From: Chitinophagaceae bacterium
GTDB lineage: Bacteria > Bacteroidota > Bacteroidia > Chitinophagales > Chitinophagaceae
Direction of reading: 5' to 3'
Assembly: GCA_027486835.1 (NCBI GenBank)
Contig: JAIXOJ010000175.1
Coordinates: forward strand, 1-32,146
DNA length: 32,146 nt
The position numbers and the translations under genes were made by a program. Each line of letters begins with the position of its first letter. The stretch's first letter is position 1. Of this stretch, positions 15,526-25,330 are shown piece by piece. The notes under the pieces are model-generated. The model was not told where the DNA came from, searched no databases, and was given only the letters and a program-made list of their open reading frames with translations.

Positions 15526-16644
15526 ATGAAGATTGGAGTTCCTAAAGAAATTAAAAACAATGAGAATAGGGTTGCCATTACACCTTCAGGGGTTTTGCAA
15601 CTAGTGAAGAATGGGCACGAAGTTTTTATTGAGCAAAATGCTGGTACTGGTTCAGGTTTTCAAGACAATGAATTCATCGAAGCTGGGGCTAAGATTGTTT
15701 TTACTGCTGACGAAGCTTGGAGCCAACAGATGGTTATGAAAGTAAAAGAACCGATACAGTCTGAATATGGGTATTTTAAGGAAGGCTTGATATTATTCAC
15801 TTATTTACACTTAGCTCCTGAACCCGAGCTTACTCAGGCTTTATTAGAAAAGAAAGTTGTTGGTATTGCATATGAAACTGTAAAATCAACTAATGGAACA
15901 CTTCCTTTGCTTACCCCTATGAGTGAAGTTGCTGGGCGTATGGCCACGCAATTAGGCGCTCAGTTTTTAGAAAAAGTGCATGGTGGTAAAGGAATACTCT
16001 TAGGGGGTGTTCCTGGAGTTAGAAACGGACGCGTAACCATTATTGGTGGCGGTGTTGCAGGAACTAATGCTGCTAAAATAGCCGTTGGGCTCGGCGCTCA
16101 GGTTACCATGTTGGACATTAGTTTAGATCGATTACGTGAGTTGGATGATTTGTTTGGTGGCAGAGTGGCTACCCTTTCCTCTAATAGTTATAATATAGCC
16201 AATGCCGTCCGAGAATCTGACTTGGTCATTGGTGCTGTTTTGATTCCAGGGGCAAAAGCGCCCCGTCTGGTAAGTACAGAAATGATTCAAAGCATGGAGC
16301 CAGGTTCTGTAGTGGTAGATATTGCCATTGATCAAGGTGGGATTTTTGAAACAACTGACCGCATTACAACTCACGATAATCCAGTATATTTAAAACACGA
16401 TGTCCTCCATTATGCAGTGGCCAATATGCCTGGTGCTGTGCCTAGAACTTCAACTATTGCTTTAACAAATGCAACTTTGCCCTACGCAGTTCAAATTGCG
16501 AATAGAGGATACAAAAAAGCAGCACTTGACAATCCGGATATTCTAGCAGGGGTAAATACGCTAGAAGGATTTGTTACCTATCAAGCAGTTGCTATTGCTC
16601 AGGGATTGCCTTTTCGATCACCTGAATCTATTTTAGTAAAGTAA
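15526..16644 (+). CDS. ald: Alanine dehydrogenase
   Basis: The enzyme interconverts L-alanine and pyruvate plus ammonium with NAD+/NADH. The 372-residue length is exactly that of the family. Substrate-site residues are visible: Arg15 in ENRVAITP, Lys74 in MKVKEP and His95 in TYLHLAP. The NAD-binding Rossmann motif is [15 protein letters not shown] followed by the acidic Asp of TMLDIS. The family segment [10 protein letters not shown] carries the catalytic Asp, and [11 protein letters not shown] lies near the C-terminus. All parts are intact. It stands as a single gene between a weak hairpin and a good terminator. Transhydrogenase subunit alpha (PntA) is related, but it lacks this exact length and the conserved C-terminal block. 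Confidence 0.96.
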   Translation: MKIGVPKEIKNNENRVAITPSGVLQLVKNGHEVFIEQNAGTGSGFQDNEFIEAGAKIVFTADEAWSQQMVMKVKEPIQSEYGYFKEGLILFTYLHLAPEPELTQALLEKKVVGIAYETVKSTNGTLPLLTPMSEVAGRMATQLGAQFLEKVHGGKGILLGGVPGVRNGRVTIIGGGVAGTNAAKIAVGLGAQVTMLDISLDRLRELDDLFGGRVATLSSNSYNIANAVRESDLVIGAVLIPGAKAPRLVSTEMIQSMEPGSVVVDIAIDQGGIFETTDRITTHDNPVYLKHDVLHYAVANMPGAVPRTSTIALTNATLPYAVQIANRGYKKAALDNPDILAGVNTLEGFVTYQAVAIAQGLPFRSPESILVK

Positions 16645-16659
16645 TAGCAGTTTTTTTAT

Positions 16660-16690
16660 TGCCACCTCATTTTTTTGAGGTGGCATTTTT
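16660..16690 (+). terminator. Rho-independent terminator of ald
   Basis: TGCCACCTC (16660-16668) pairs with GAGGTGGCA (16677-16685) around an A/T loop and is followed by five Ts. It isolates ald from the signalling and transport locus downstream. Confidence 0.9.
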
Positions 16691-17118
16691 ATTAAAGTAA
16701 CTCATAACAATCAATAAAGAAGCCATTTGAATTAATTTGCAATTCACTATTGGATACATATTTATACGTTAATTAATAGTTCCTTCAATCTACTTTAGCT
16801 ACATATAAGTGTATTTAATTTAGTATATCTGAATTTGAGTACATGGATAAAATGAGCTGGCTACTTTTTTCGTTAATGACAAGATTAATGATATGTAACC
16901 ATAAAATGCATTTCGAATGTTTTTTGTTTTTAGTATTCGCCGGATGAGAAATAGCATTTTCATTGTTTTTATTTTTTATGTTTCCTGAAAATAAGTACCC
17001 TAAGTTTCATTCAAATGAGTTGGGTTTGAAAATATTGAAAAAATTTGAAGAAAATACTGCTTTCTTTGCTCCACCCACCCGTTACAGCAGAAAAAGAAAC
17101 ACGGACAATTCGCTATAA
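16691..17118. other. AT-rich intergenic region before the sigma factor gene
   Basis: Nothing certain is seen. A 34-codon frame (16843-16947) has no support. TTTCTTTG at 17061-17068 matches seven of eight positions of the TAnnTTTG promoter box and lies about 50 bases before the sigma factor start, but no well-spaced -33 box accompanies it. Confidence 0.35.
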
Positions 17119-17694
17119 ATGAATAAAAGTATTTTTCAATCATTTTCTGATGCTCAATTACTAACAGCCTTTAAAGAGGATGATATTGCTGCATTTGAAG
17201 AGATTTATAAGCGATATTGGTTAACCTTATTTAAAGTTGCCTTAAAGCAGACCAATTCAAAACAAGATGCAGAGGAACTCGTACAAGTACTATTTGAAAG
17301 AATTTGGAAAAATAGAAAGACTACCGTAATCAATAATATAGGGGCATATTTGACTGTTAGCCTCAGAAACTTAATAATTGATTTTTTTAGGCAGAAAGCT
17401 ACGCAAAAACAGTTTAGAGAAAGTCAAGATTTTGTGGAGGAGGCCAACCTTACAGAAGAGGAAGTAAACAAAATACAGTTACTCAACCTGATTGAAAACT
17501 TGCTTTTAGAACTCCCACAGAAAACGCAAATTGTATTTAAATTAAGCAGGTATGAAAACAAATCCAACAAGGAAATTGCTGAAATGTTGGAACTGACTAC
17601 CAAAGCGGTTGAATATCATATTACGCAAACTATTAAGCACTTAAAACACTTTTTGAAAAGCTACTTTGTATTGCTATTCTTACTGAATCATTAG
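17119..17694 (+). CDS. ECF sigma-70 factor, FecI type
   Basis: A 191-residue RNA polymerase sigma factor with region 2 at residues ~10-90 (LLTAFKEDDIAAFEEIYKRYW, then QDAEELVQVLFERIW and LRNLIIDFFRQK) and region 4 at ~125-180 (LPQKTQIVFKLSRYENKSNKEIAEML, then TTKAVEYHITQTIKHLKHFL). The C-terminal hydrophobic tail (SYFVLLFLLNH) is common in Bacteroidota members. The next gene is its FecR anti-sigma partner, 87 bases downstream, and an STN-domain SusC transporter follows. The expected job is to switch on the transport locus when its ligand is bound, in the manner of the FecI/FecR/FecA circuit. Regions 1 and 3 are absent, as in all ECF factors. Confidence 0.93.
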   Translation: MNKSIFQSFSDAQLLTAFKEDDIAAFEEIYKRYWLTLFKVALKQTNSKQDAEELVQVLFERIWKNRKTTVINNIGAYLTVSLRNLIIDFFRQKATQKQFRESQDFVEEANLTEEEVNKIQLLNLIENLLLELPQKTQIVFKLSRYENKSNKEIAEMLELTTKAVEYHITQTIKHLKHFLKSYFVLLFLLNH

Positions 17695-17781
17695 CCGACA
17701 GCAAGGGTTATAATTGTACCTAGAAAAGCACAAAAACTAAACACCAAAATTTTTTTCTTTTTTTTTAGGGATTTTAGCAAG

Positions 17782-18876
17782 ATGCACGTCAATCGTTTAC
17801 AACGTTGTTTTATGCTACAAAATGAATTCGATGATTTACTAAATAAATACTTGCAAAGCAAGTGTACTCCCGAAGAAGAGTCTGTTGTACTAGACTGGCA
17901 TCAATCATTGATAAAAGCAAGTAAAATTGAAATTACAAATGATGAACAAAAGATTCTAGAAAAAAAAGTTTGGGATAAAATAACTTTCGGCATCAATAAT
18001 TTGGAAATCAAAACCAAGGAATCAAAAGTTGTCTCGATAAATTTTTGGAGGAAATCTTTGCGTTGGTCGGTTGCAGCATCTATTTTGTTGATTTTTGCAA
18101 CAGGTGTTTACTTTAAGTATTTTGGTAATAGACCTCAACGTTTTTTTACAAAAAAGAATGGTGAAATAGTTATACCTAAGGATTTTAACGTTGTTAAAAA
18201 CATAGCGGAAGATTCTAAAGAAGTCATTTTGCCTGACGGCACACATGTACTATTAAGCCAGAATAGTTCAGTTGGATACCCATCTTTATTTAATAAAGCA
18301 ACAAGAGACGTTTATTTATTGGGTAGTGCCTTTTTTACTGTTGCTCATGACTCTGCTCATCATTTTATAGTTCATTGCGACCATGTTGAAACGGAGGTGT
18401 TAGGGACTAGTTTTGAAATTAAAAAGAATGATAAGACAAATATGATAGAGGTAGCCGTTTCTACTGGAAAAGTTGCCTTTTATGAGAAGTCTAAGAAGAT
18501 TGCAGCAAATAATATGACTCAGTCTAATAGTATTATACTTAAACCAAATCAAAAAGCAACTTATAATCCTACAAATAGTCAATTTGTGACAACTCTAGTT
18601 GAAGAACCCAAACTTTTATCAACACTAGAACACAAACCAGACACTATTAGGTTTAAATATTTGGAAACTCCGCTAAGTACCATATTAGCTGAGTTGCAAG
18701 CAGCGTATGGTGTTGCAATAAAAACAGAACAAATTAATTTAAAAAACTGCCATTTTACTGGCGATGTAACCAACCAAGATTTGTATAAAAAATTGGAAAT
18801 CATTTGCCAAGCAACACAATCATCCTACGAGTTGCAAGGAATTGATATACTCATTAAAGGTCAAGGATGTAATTAA
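17782..18876 (+). CDS. FecR family anti-sigma factor
   Basis: The 364-residue protein has the standard Bacteroidota FecR layout: a cytoplasmic N-terminal part (residues ~1-90) that binds the sigma factor, one membrane segment (WSVAASILLIFATGVYF, ~93-110), a FecR domain (~145-255, with VILPDGTHVLLSQNSSVGYPS and HCDHVETEVLGTSFEI) and a C-terminal DUF4974 domain (~295-360, FKYLETPLSTILAELQAAYG) folded like an STN domain. It should relay the signal from the SusC STN domain across the inner membrane to the sigma factor. Two starts are possible: ATG at 17782, or ATG at 17812 ten codons later, where MLQNEFDDLLNKYL begins; the second looks more like family members. An A/T-rich stretch with a long T-run precedes it. 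Confidence 0.93.
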   Translation: MHVNRLQRCFMLQNEFDDLLNKYLQSKCTPEEESVVLDWHQSLIKASKIEITNDEQKILEKKVWDKITFGINNLEIKTKESKVVSINFWRKSLRWSVAASILLIFATGVYFKYFGNRPQRFFTKKNGEIVIPKDFNVVKNIAEDSKEVILPDGTHVLLSQNSSVGYPSLFNKATRDVYLLGSAFFTVAHDSAHHFIVHCDHVETEVLGTSFEIKKNDKTNMIEVAVSTGKVAFYEKSKKIAANNMTQSNSIILKPNQKATYNPTNSQFVTTLVEEPKLLSTLEHKPDTIRFKYLETPLSTILAELQAAYGVAIKTEQINLKNCHFTGDVTNQDLYKKLEIICQATQSSYELQGIDILIKGQGCN

Positions 18877-18878
18877 TT

Positions 18879-18962
18879 ATGAATAAAAAAGCTGGTGATG
18901 CCTGCAAGCACCACCAGCCGAGATTTACCCTTATTGGAAGTAGGGTTTCATTAAAATGCTAA
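18879..18962 (+). CDS. Possible 27-residue leader peptide before susC
   Basis: A 27-codon frame starts two bases after the fecR stop (MNKKAGDACKHHQPRF...VSLKC) and ends 30 bases before susC. The peptide is basic, with two Cys and a His-His pair, and has no signal sequence. It lies wholly over two hairpins, so it could be an uncommon leader peptide governing attenuation, or the open frame could be a by-product of the RNA structure. It has no clear ribosome binding site of its own, though translational coupling to fecR is possible. No family is recognised. Confidence 0.3.
   Translation: MNKKAGDACKHHQPRFTLIGSRVSLKC
18891..18946 (+). promoter_or_regulatory. Two tandem hairpins between fecR and susC
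   Basis: GCTGGTGATGC (18891-18901) pairs with GCACCACCAGC (18908-18918) with one A-C mismatch around a six-base loop. A second stem, ACCCT (18927-18931) with AGGGT (18942-18946), follows eight bases later. No T-run follows either stem, so attenuation, RNA processing or stabilisation of the susC end after cleavage are the likelier roles. Confidence 0.6.
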
Positions 18963-18992
18963 CGGTTATTAACAATTCAACTTGGTAAAAAT

Positions 18993-21900
18993 ATGCCATT
19001 TCAACGATTTGCTTACACATTATTTCTCGTAATGAAAATTACCTTTTATCAGTTTGCCTTATTAACAGTCTTTTCTATAACATCATATGCCAATAGAATT
19101 GAAGGCCAATCTTTATTAAATTCAAGAGTGAGTATCACGGTTGCTAAATCACCCATAAAAGAAGTAATTCCTAACTTAGAAAAGCAGACTGGTGCTAAAT
19201 TCAGCTATAGTAGCGATGCAATTGATTTAAACTCAATCATTAGTTGTCGTATCTCCAATTTGCCCTTAGGTGATTTTCTCAATCAGTATTTTAAAACCCA
19301 TTTTATTGATTACAGAGTTTTAGATAATGAGATTATTATGTTGTTCCCGAAAAGAAAAGAAATCTCTAAGCTGTCTTCCATGTTGGAAAATCACGAATTA
19401 TACGTCAATCAAAAAGAAATTATCGTTACTGGACTAGTAAAAGATGATAAGGGGGGGGCGTTACAAGAAGTAATTGTAACGGAAAAAGGAACCAACAATA
19501 AAGTAATTACGAATAGTAGTGGTGAGTTTAAAATAAAAGTGAAGGATATTAAGGCTGCTTTAATTTTTACTCATATCGGTTTCAACGAACAATTAGTTTT
19601 TATAAAGGACAATAAAACGATTAATATTTCCTTATTTCCATCCACTAAAATTTTGGACGATGTTGTAGTGGTTAGCGTTGGTTATGGCACTTCTAAGAAA
19701 AAAGATGTAACGGGTTCAGTGGTTTCTGTTGCAGTGAATGACTTAAAAAAAGCTCCAGTGGCATCTTTCGAAGAAGCTTTGGGGGGCAGAGCAGCGGGTG
19801 TACAAGTAACCAGCCAAAGCGGACAGCCAGGTGATGGCTTTCAGATTTCTATTCGTGGAAATAATTCTGTAACCCAATCCAACACCCCATTGTATGTAAT
19901 TGATGGTTTTCCTATTGAAGGCTTTAACAACAGTTTGATTAATCCTGCTGAGATTGAATCTATTGATGTTTTAAAAGATGCATCAGCGACAGCCATCTAT
20001 GGTGCAAGGGGAGCGAATGGAGTCGTTATTATTACTACTAAAAGAGGAAAAGAAGGACCACCGCAGATCAGTTATCAAGGATATGTTGGAGGAATTGAGG
20101 TTACTAAAAAATTGGAACTATTGAATCCTTATGAATTTGTAAAACTTCAATTGGAAATCAATCCTAGTCCAGCCACTGCTCAATATCTCACTCGAAGCAA
20201 GCGAACCTTAGAAGATTATAAGTCGATAGAGGGGGTGAATTTGCAAGATAAAATTTTTCAAAGGGCCTTGATGCAAAGCCATTATTTGAATGTTAGGGGT
20301 GGAAGTGCTAATACTAAATATTCTTTTTCTGGAAATTATTTTAAACAAGATGGTATCATTATCAACTCTGGCTATCACAGGTATCAATTGAGTTCTTCCA
20401 TCGACCAAAATTTAAATGCCAAACTAAAGGCAGGTGTAAATATTACGCTTACTGCCACAAAAGTTTTTGGCACCATCACCGCAGCCAATGCTCAAAATTC
20501 AAGCGAAAGGGGGACAAGTCCCACGGGTTATTTGATGTATAATTTGTGGGGGTTTAGGCCCACAACTGGCGATTCAGCTGATTATGTTGATGAATTAATT
20601 GATCCTGATTTACCTGTTTCAAATATATCATATCCTGTTAACCCTTATGTACAGGTTCAAAATGAATTGCGCGAAAAATTGGAAGAGAGCAATATCATCA
20701 ATGCTTATATAGAATGGAATCCTTTTAAATTCTTAAAATTCAGGAGTACTTATGGGGTCAATAGATTGAATAGTACCCAAAATAATTTTAATAATTCAAA
20801 AACTTCATCGGGCAATCCAGTCACCAGTCCAAACAGCATTTTTGTGAATGGCTCTGTTGCGAATGGTAAGGCTGATAATTGGAGCAATGAAAACACAATT
20901 ACGTATACCAATACCTTCAATAAAATTCATTCTTTAACTGTTTTAGCAGGTATAACTGCACAAGGAGGAAGCACATCTTCTGGCGGTTTTAGAGCCATCC
21001 AAGTACCTAACGAATCCTTGGGCATTAGTGGTTTGGACGAAGGCACTGTTAGCGCTTTAACCTCCACATCTTCCTTATGGACTTTGGCATCTTTCTTAAC
21101 GAGGGTCAATTATGCTTATAAATCTAAATATTTATTTACCGCGAACTTCCGTTCTGACGGTTCTTCACGTTTTAGCGATGGTAACAAATGGGCTTATTTC
21201 CCTTCGGGTTCGGTTGCATGGCGTTTCACGGAAGAAGGCTTTCTCAAGTCTGCCCTTTCTTTCCTCAATGATGGAAAATTGAGGGTTGGCTATGGGCAAA
21301 CAGGAAACAATAGGGTGAATGATTTCAGCTATTTGTCGGTTTTGACAACTTCTGGTATCAATAATACCTATTCTTTTAATAATGGGACACCGGGAACAAG
21401 CGCAGTATCCTCTACTGTTAGCAACAGAAACCTAAAATGGGAAACGACCGAGCAATCCAATATTGGTATTGATTTATCCCTGTTAAAGCGTAAGCTGCAA
21501 ATTACTGTGGATGCCTATAATAAAATAACGAGAGACTTATTGATCAATGCCCCTGTAGAGAGAAATTCAGGTTACTTCAATATCCTTCAAAACGTGGGTA
21601 TGGTAAAAAATTACGGTTTAGAATTTACTGTGTCCTATAAAGTATTTGATGATAACAACATCAAATGGAACTCCAGTTTTAATATCTCCTTCAACAGAAA
21701 CAAAGTGTTGGCTTTGGCAGACAATCAAGAAGCTATTTCATTCAACATTGGAGACAGAATAGCTGGAGCATCGCCAGTAAATATTTCTAAGGTTGGCTAT
21801 CCAATAGGGGCTTTTAATGGTTATTTATGGGATGGGGTATATCAATTTAGTGATTTCGATAAATTGGCCAACAACACCTATCGTTTAAAATCTAATGTTG

Positions 21901-22520
21901 CTGCCCTTAGTTCAGCCGGTTCTAATATTCAACCTGGGGATATAAAATTCAGGGATTTAAACGGTGACCTGGTGGTGAATGCAAGCGACAACACCATAAT
22001 CGGAAATCCCAATCCTAATCACTATGGAGGTCTCTCTAATAATTTTACTTATAAGAATTTCGACTTGAATATTTTCTTTCAATGGTCTTATGGTAATGAT
22101 ATAGCCAATGTAAATAGGACCATTTTTGAAGGGGGAGGAGAATTTCCTGCTAATCTTAACCAATACAAATCTGTCGTTAACAGATGGACACCAGAAAATC
22201 CTAACCCAACGATACCCCGGTTTAGACCCGGTACCAATAATTACTCTTTTGTTCATTCCTCCCGAACCATTGAAGATGGTTCTTATCTAAGATTGAAAAC
22301 CATATCATTGGCATACAACATCAACAAAAAGGTGTTGAAAAAGCTCTCAATCAGCAATGCTCAGTTTTATGCCTCCGCTCAAAATCTAATTACTTGGACA
22401 AAATATACTGGCTACGACCCAGAAGTGTCCGTATCGAATAATTCTTTGGCACCAGGCATTGATTTTTCAGCATACCCAAGAAACAGGACAGTAATCATAG
22501 GAATTAATCTAACATTTTAA
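18993..22520 (+). CDS. SusC/RagA family TonB-dependent transporter with STN domain
   Basis: An outer-membrane transporter that pairs with a SusD lid to import oligosaccharides, peptides or other large nutrients, using TonB energy. The 1175 residues contain: signal peptide (up to ~residue 34; a second ATG at codon 14 gives a tidier one), STN signalling domain (~45-115, [19 protein letters not shown]), carboxypeptidase-like regulatory domain (~143-220), TonB-box region near [17 protein letters not shown] (~222-238), plug with the family signature [18 protein letters not shown] (~335-352), then the 22-strand barrel ending in the aromatic GINLTF. The STN domain is the part that talks to FecR in transducing receptors, which fits the upstream sigma/anti-sigma pair. 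The stop overlaps the susD start by one base, so the two are tightly coupled. The substrate is not deducible. Confidence 0.96.
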   Translation: MPFQRFAYTLFLVMKITFYQFALLTVFSITSYANRIEGQSLLNSRVSITVAKSPIKEVIPNLEKQTGAKFSYSSDAIDLNSIISCRISNLPLGDFLNQYFKTHFIDYRVLDNEIIMLFPKRKEISKLSSMLENHELYVNQKEIIVTGLVKDDKGGALQEVIVTEKGTNNKVITNSSGEFKIKVKDIKAALIFTHIGFNEQLVFIKDNKTINISLFPSTKILDDVVVVSVGYGTSKKKDVTGSVVSVAVNDLKKAPVASFEEALGGRAAGVQVTSQSGQPGDGFQISIRGNNSVTQSNTPLYVIDGFPIEGFNNSLINPAEIESIDVLKDASATAIYGARGANGVVIITTKRGKEGPPQISYQGYVGGIEVTKKLELLNPYEFVKLQLEINPSPATAQYLTRSKRTLEDYKSIEGVNLQDKIFQRALMQSHYLNVRGGSANTKYSFSGNYFKQDGIIINSGYHRYQLSSSIDQNLNAKLKAGVNITLTATKVFGTITAANAQNSSERGTSPTGYLMYNLWGFRPTTGDSADYVDELIDPDLPVSNISYPVNPYVQVQNELREKLEESNIINAYIEWNPFKFLKFRSTYGVNRLNSTQNNFNNSKTSSGNPVTSPNSIFVNGSVANGKADNWSNENTITYTNTFNKIHSLTVLAGITAQGGSTSSGGFRAIQVPNESLGISGLDEGTVSALTSTSSLWTLASFLTRVNYAYKSKYLFTANFRSDGSSRFSDGNKWAYFPSGSVAWRFTEEGFLKSALSFLNDGKLRVGYGQTGNNRVNDFSYLSVLTTSGINNTYSFNNGTPGTSAVSSTVSNRNLKWETTEQSNIGIDLSLLKRKLQITVDAYNKITRDLLINAPVERNSGYFNILQNVGMVKNYGLEFTVSYKVFDDNNIKWNSSFNISFNRNKVLALADNQEAISFNIGDRIAGASPVNISKVGYPIGAFNGYLWDGVYQFSDFDKLANNTYRLKSNVAALSSAGSNIQPGDIKFRDLNGDLVVNASDNTIIGNPNPNHYGGLSNNFTYKNFDLNIFFQWSYGNDIANVNRTIFEGGGEFPANLNQYKSVVNRWTPENPNPTIPRFRPGTNNYSFVHSSRTIEDGSYLRLKTISLAYNINKKVLKKLSISNAQFYASAQNLITWTKYTGYDPEVSVSNNSLAPGIDFSAYPRNRTVIIGINLTF

Positions 22521-24370
22521 TGCGCAGCGCCATGAAAAAAACTTTTTATAGCATTATCGTTCTTATCATAGTTGTATCCCTTACGGGTTGTAAGAAATTT
22601 TTGCAGACCGAGCCTACTGATTTTATTTCTCCCGATGCTTATTTCAACAACCAAGCTCAATTGGAAAACGCTTTAAGAGGGGTGTATGATAGATTGCAAC
22701 AATATGCCATGTACCAAGATGGTTGGTGGAGCAGGGCATCAAGTACTGATGAGCACTACAATAATTTTGGAGTACAGCAACGTACTGAAACCAATTTCGT
22801 CACTGTTAATGATGGGAATGTGCGAGATGCTTGGACATCTTGCTTTCAGGGTATTGATAGAGCTAATGTATTATTAGAGAACATCAACAAGCCTATAATG
22901 AACGACTCCACTCGGTTGGAAATTAAAGGTCAAGCCTTGTTTCTGAGGGCTTACTATTATTATATTTTAGTGGTATATTTCGGGGATGTGCCGTTAAGAC
23001 TATCCAGTACAAAATCAATAGATGATACCAAATCAACCAGAACAAAAAAAGAAGATGTATATGCACGCATTTTATTGGATATGAAAGAAGCGCAATCCAT
23101 ATTACCAAAAATATCCAAATTGGGTTATAATGGGAAAGTAACTAAAACTGCTGCACAAGCTATCTTGGCAAGGGTATGTCTCAGCATGGCGGGAGAACCT
23201 ATAAAAGATGTATCCAAATACCAAGAAGCCAAAGATTGGTGCGACTCCGTGATCCTTTCAGGTGAACATGCTTTGAATAAAAACTATGCTCAAATCTTCA
23301 TCAATCATTCTCAAGACAAATACGACATCAAAGAATGTTTATGGGAGGTGGAATTTTATGGTAATCAAATCGGGAACTCCTTTAATGAAACTTCAAGATT
23401 GGGTGTTTCCAATGGACCAACTTGCACTAATATAAATTTTGGCTATTCTTTCGCCAATACGCGCCCAACAGAAAAATTATTTAAACTATATCAAGACAGT
23501 ACAGATTTCCGATTGAATTGGAATATTTGTCCATGGTTTTATCGCAATCCTGCTAATCCCGGTTTTTTAACAAACGGCAGCCCTGACCCGCAGCCGAAGC
23601 CATATAGAACAGCCACCCAGATTTGGGATAGATTTACAGGTAAATGGTATCGTGAACAAGAAATCCTTACCCCAAAATCGCAAAGCGGTGCCCCTACCAA
23701 CTTTCCAATCATACGCTATTCAGATGTACTACTTATGTATGCTGAAGCCGAAAACGAAATCAATGGAAATACTCTAGCAGCCATCAATGCCATCAATCAA
23801 GTGAGAAGAAGAGGTTATGGAAAATTAGAAGGTGAAATTATTAGGTCAATCACTTTAGACAATCAGGGTACTGGCTATACCACTGCACCCATTGTTGTGT
23901 TTAATGGTGGTGGTGGCAGCGGTGCAAGCGCAACAGCAACAGTTAGTGGTGGAAAAGTGACCGCTATTACCATTACTAACAGGGGTTCAAAATATACCAC
24001 AGCACCTATCATTTCTTTTACAAGTACAACTGGTACGGGAGCTTCTGCAACTGCAATACTAAGTGCCATTACTGATGCCGACCTTACAGCAACCCAAACA
24101 GCAACACAAGCTGCATTAAGGGATGCCATCAGGGATGAACGAGCAAGGGAACTCTGCTACGAAGCCGTTCGTAAACCCGATTTGGTTCGTTGGGGCATCT
24201 ATGTACAGACCATGAAACAAATGGCCAACGACATCCGAGCAACTGCACCTTCCGCTTACAAATTCGTAGCAAACATTGCCGATAACATAGAGGAGAGAAA
24301 CAAATTGTGGCCTATTCCAGCCGTTGAGATTTCCCTCAATCCTAAATTGACTCAAAATAAAGGTTGGTAA
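22520..24370 (+). CDS. SusD/RagB family nutrient-binding lipoprotein with inserted repeat domain
   Basis: The lid partner of SusC on the cell surface. The 616-residue protein has a lipoprotein signal (LTGC, Cys24; an ATG four codons in would make it Cys20), the typical mature start [18 protein letters not shown], the helical TPR-like core ([34 protein letters not shown]), [20 protein letters not shown] and the family's terminal [22 protein letters not shown]. Between [11 protein letters not shown] and that last block lies an insertion of about 75 residues (~442-516) made of two similar units, each with a G-x-x-YTTAPI strand and a GASATA motif, Gly/Thr-rich. Most SusD proteins have only a short loop there. 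It overlaps susC by one base. The ligand is unknown. Confidence 0.95.
   Translation: MRSAMKKTFYSIIVLIIVVSLTGCKKFLQTEPTDFISPDAYFNNQAQLENALRGVYDRLQQYAMYQDGWWSRASSTDEHYNNFGVQQRTETNFVTVNDGNVRDAWTSCFQGIDRANVLLENINKPIMNDSTRLEIKGQALFLRAYYYYILVVYFGDVPLRLSSTKSIDDTKSTRTKKEDVYARILLDMKEAQSILPKISKLGYNGKVTKTAAQAILARVCLSMAGEPIKDVSKYQEAKDWCDSVILSGEHALNKNYAQIFINHSQDKYDIKECLWEVEFYGNQIGNSFNETSRLGVSNGPTCTNINFGYSFANTRPTEKLFKLYQDSTDFRLNWNICPWFYRNPANPGFLTNGSPDPQPKPYRTATQIWDRFTGKWYREQEILTPKSQSGAPTNFPIIRYSDVLLMYAEAENEINGNTLAAINAINQVRRRGYGKLEGEIIRSITLDNQGTGYTTAPIVVFNGGGGSGASATATVSGGKVTAITITNRGSKYTTAPIISFTSTTGTGASATAILSAITDADLTATQTATQAALRDAIRDERARELCYEAVRKPDLVRWGIYVQTMKQMANDIRATAPSAYKFVANIADNIEERNKLWPIPAVEISLNPKLTQNKGW
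23845..24070 (+). repeat. Two-unit beta repeat inserted in susD
   Basis: Unit one covers [18 protein letters not shown] to [11 protein letters not shown] and unit two covers [18 protein letters not shown] to ATAILSA, about 38 residues each. Related Gly-rich GYT-AP repeats occur in many bacterial and phage surface proteins, as I recall. The unit boundaries are approximate. Confidence 0.7.
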
Positions 24371-24390
24371 TCTTACAATACATACAATAA

Positions 24391-25272
24391 ATGAAGTATT
24401 CATCTCTATTACTCATCTTGCTTTTATGCGGTTCATGCAAAAAAGTATTCGATTCCAAATTGGATGACTTTAATGTCAAACTGGTTAATACCCCCTTAAA
24501 AGTGGGCGACACCGCCTATTTCGTAATTGAAGGTAATCCTGATTTCATCACTTTTTATTCAGGGGAAAACGGAAACAATTATGATTATAGAAATCGAACG
24601 GTTGCAGATAGTTCCGATCCACAGTTAAGCTTTACGAGCAATGTTCAAAACCTTTCGCCCTTGCATAGCCCCGCTTTGTCTTTATTGGTTTCAACGGATT
24701 ATAATGGGGATACCTTAAATATCCTCAACAGCAATTGGACGGATATTTCCAACAGGGCAGTTTTTTCGTCAGGTACTGCCAACACTCCGTCCGGAATAAT
24801 CAAATTGGGTGATTTTAAGAATAAAGAAAATGTGTATATTGCTTTTCGTTACAACACTGATTCCGCGATCAATGCCACACAACCCACTTGGACGATTCAA
24901 TCCTTTAATTTAAACAACCTTTCTTTTCCAGATAGTACCCTGCATGAGCTGGTAACCATTGCAAATACTGGATGGCAGGTTGCTGATTTTAGCAACGCGC
25001 CAAGAAGGTGGGTAGTAGCAAGCAATCAATTGAGCCTTGCTGGCGGACCTGCATTGGGTGCTGCCAACAAAGATTGGGTAATTACAAAATTGTTCCTCAA
25101 CAGGGTAAATCCCGATGCAGGCATCTCCCTTAAACAGATTTCTGAAAAAGTCAGTAGCTATCAATATTTCTTCAGCAAAGCTGGTAAATACAAGGTGGTA
25201 TTTGTAGCTAGGAATGCTAATTTTTCTAGTGAGAAGGAAATTGTCAAACAAATCGAAATTGATATAAAATAG
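24391..25272 (+). CDS. DUF5017-like surface lipoprotein (SusE-position)
   Basis: A 293-residue lipoprotein: the signal MKYSSLLLILLLCGSC has its lipobox Cys at residue 16, followed by KK. The N-terminal half (residues ~25-115) starts DFNVKLVNTPLKVGDTAYFVIEGNPDFITFYSGENG, a sequence style I associate with the DUF5017 domain, an Ig-like fold. The second half (~120-270) is jelly-roll-like, with KENVYIAFRYNTDS and TWTIQSFNLNN, and the end has a short Ig-type strand set (AGKYKVVFVARNANF). Such genes follow susD in the SusE/SusF position and usually encode accessory ligand-binding lipoproteins. It starts 20 bases after susD, so it belongs to the same operon. The binding target is unknown. Confidence 0.85.
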   Translation: MKYSSLLLILLLCGSCKKVFDSKLDDFNVKLVNTPLKVGDTAYFVIEGNPDFITFYSGENGNNYDYRNRTVADSSDPQLSFTSNVQNLSPLHSPALSLLVSTDYNGDTLNILNSNWTDISNRAVFSSGTANTPSGIIKLGDFKNKENVYIAFRYNTDSAINATQPTWTIQSFNLNNLSFPDSTLHELVTIANTGWQVADFSNAPRRWVVASNQLSLAGGPALGAANKDWVITKLFLNRVNPDAGISLKQISEKVSSYQYFFSKAGKYKVVFVARNANFSSEKEIVKQIEIDIK

Positions 25273-25330
25273 TATTCAATGGCTTCCTTATTATTCATTA
25301 TATAACGTTTTTTTATTTAAAATTTGCTTT

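Noticed and set aside
16843-16947. 34-codon hydrophobic small ORF
   Set aside because: No ribosome binding signal, terminator link or recognisable sequence; expected by chance in AT-rich DNA.
17041-17068. TTTG and TTTCTTTG as a complete promoter of the sigma factor gene
   Set aside because: The spacer of 13 bases is too short for the Bacteroidota -33/-7 arrangement, and the -7 box has one mismatch.
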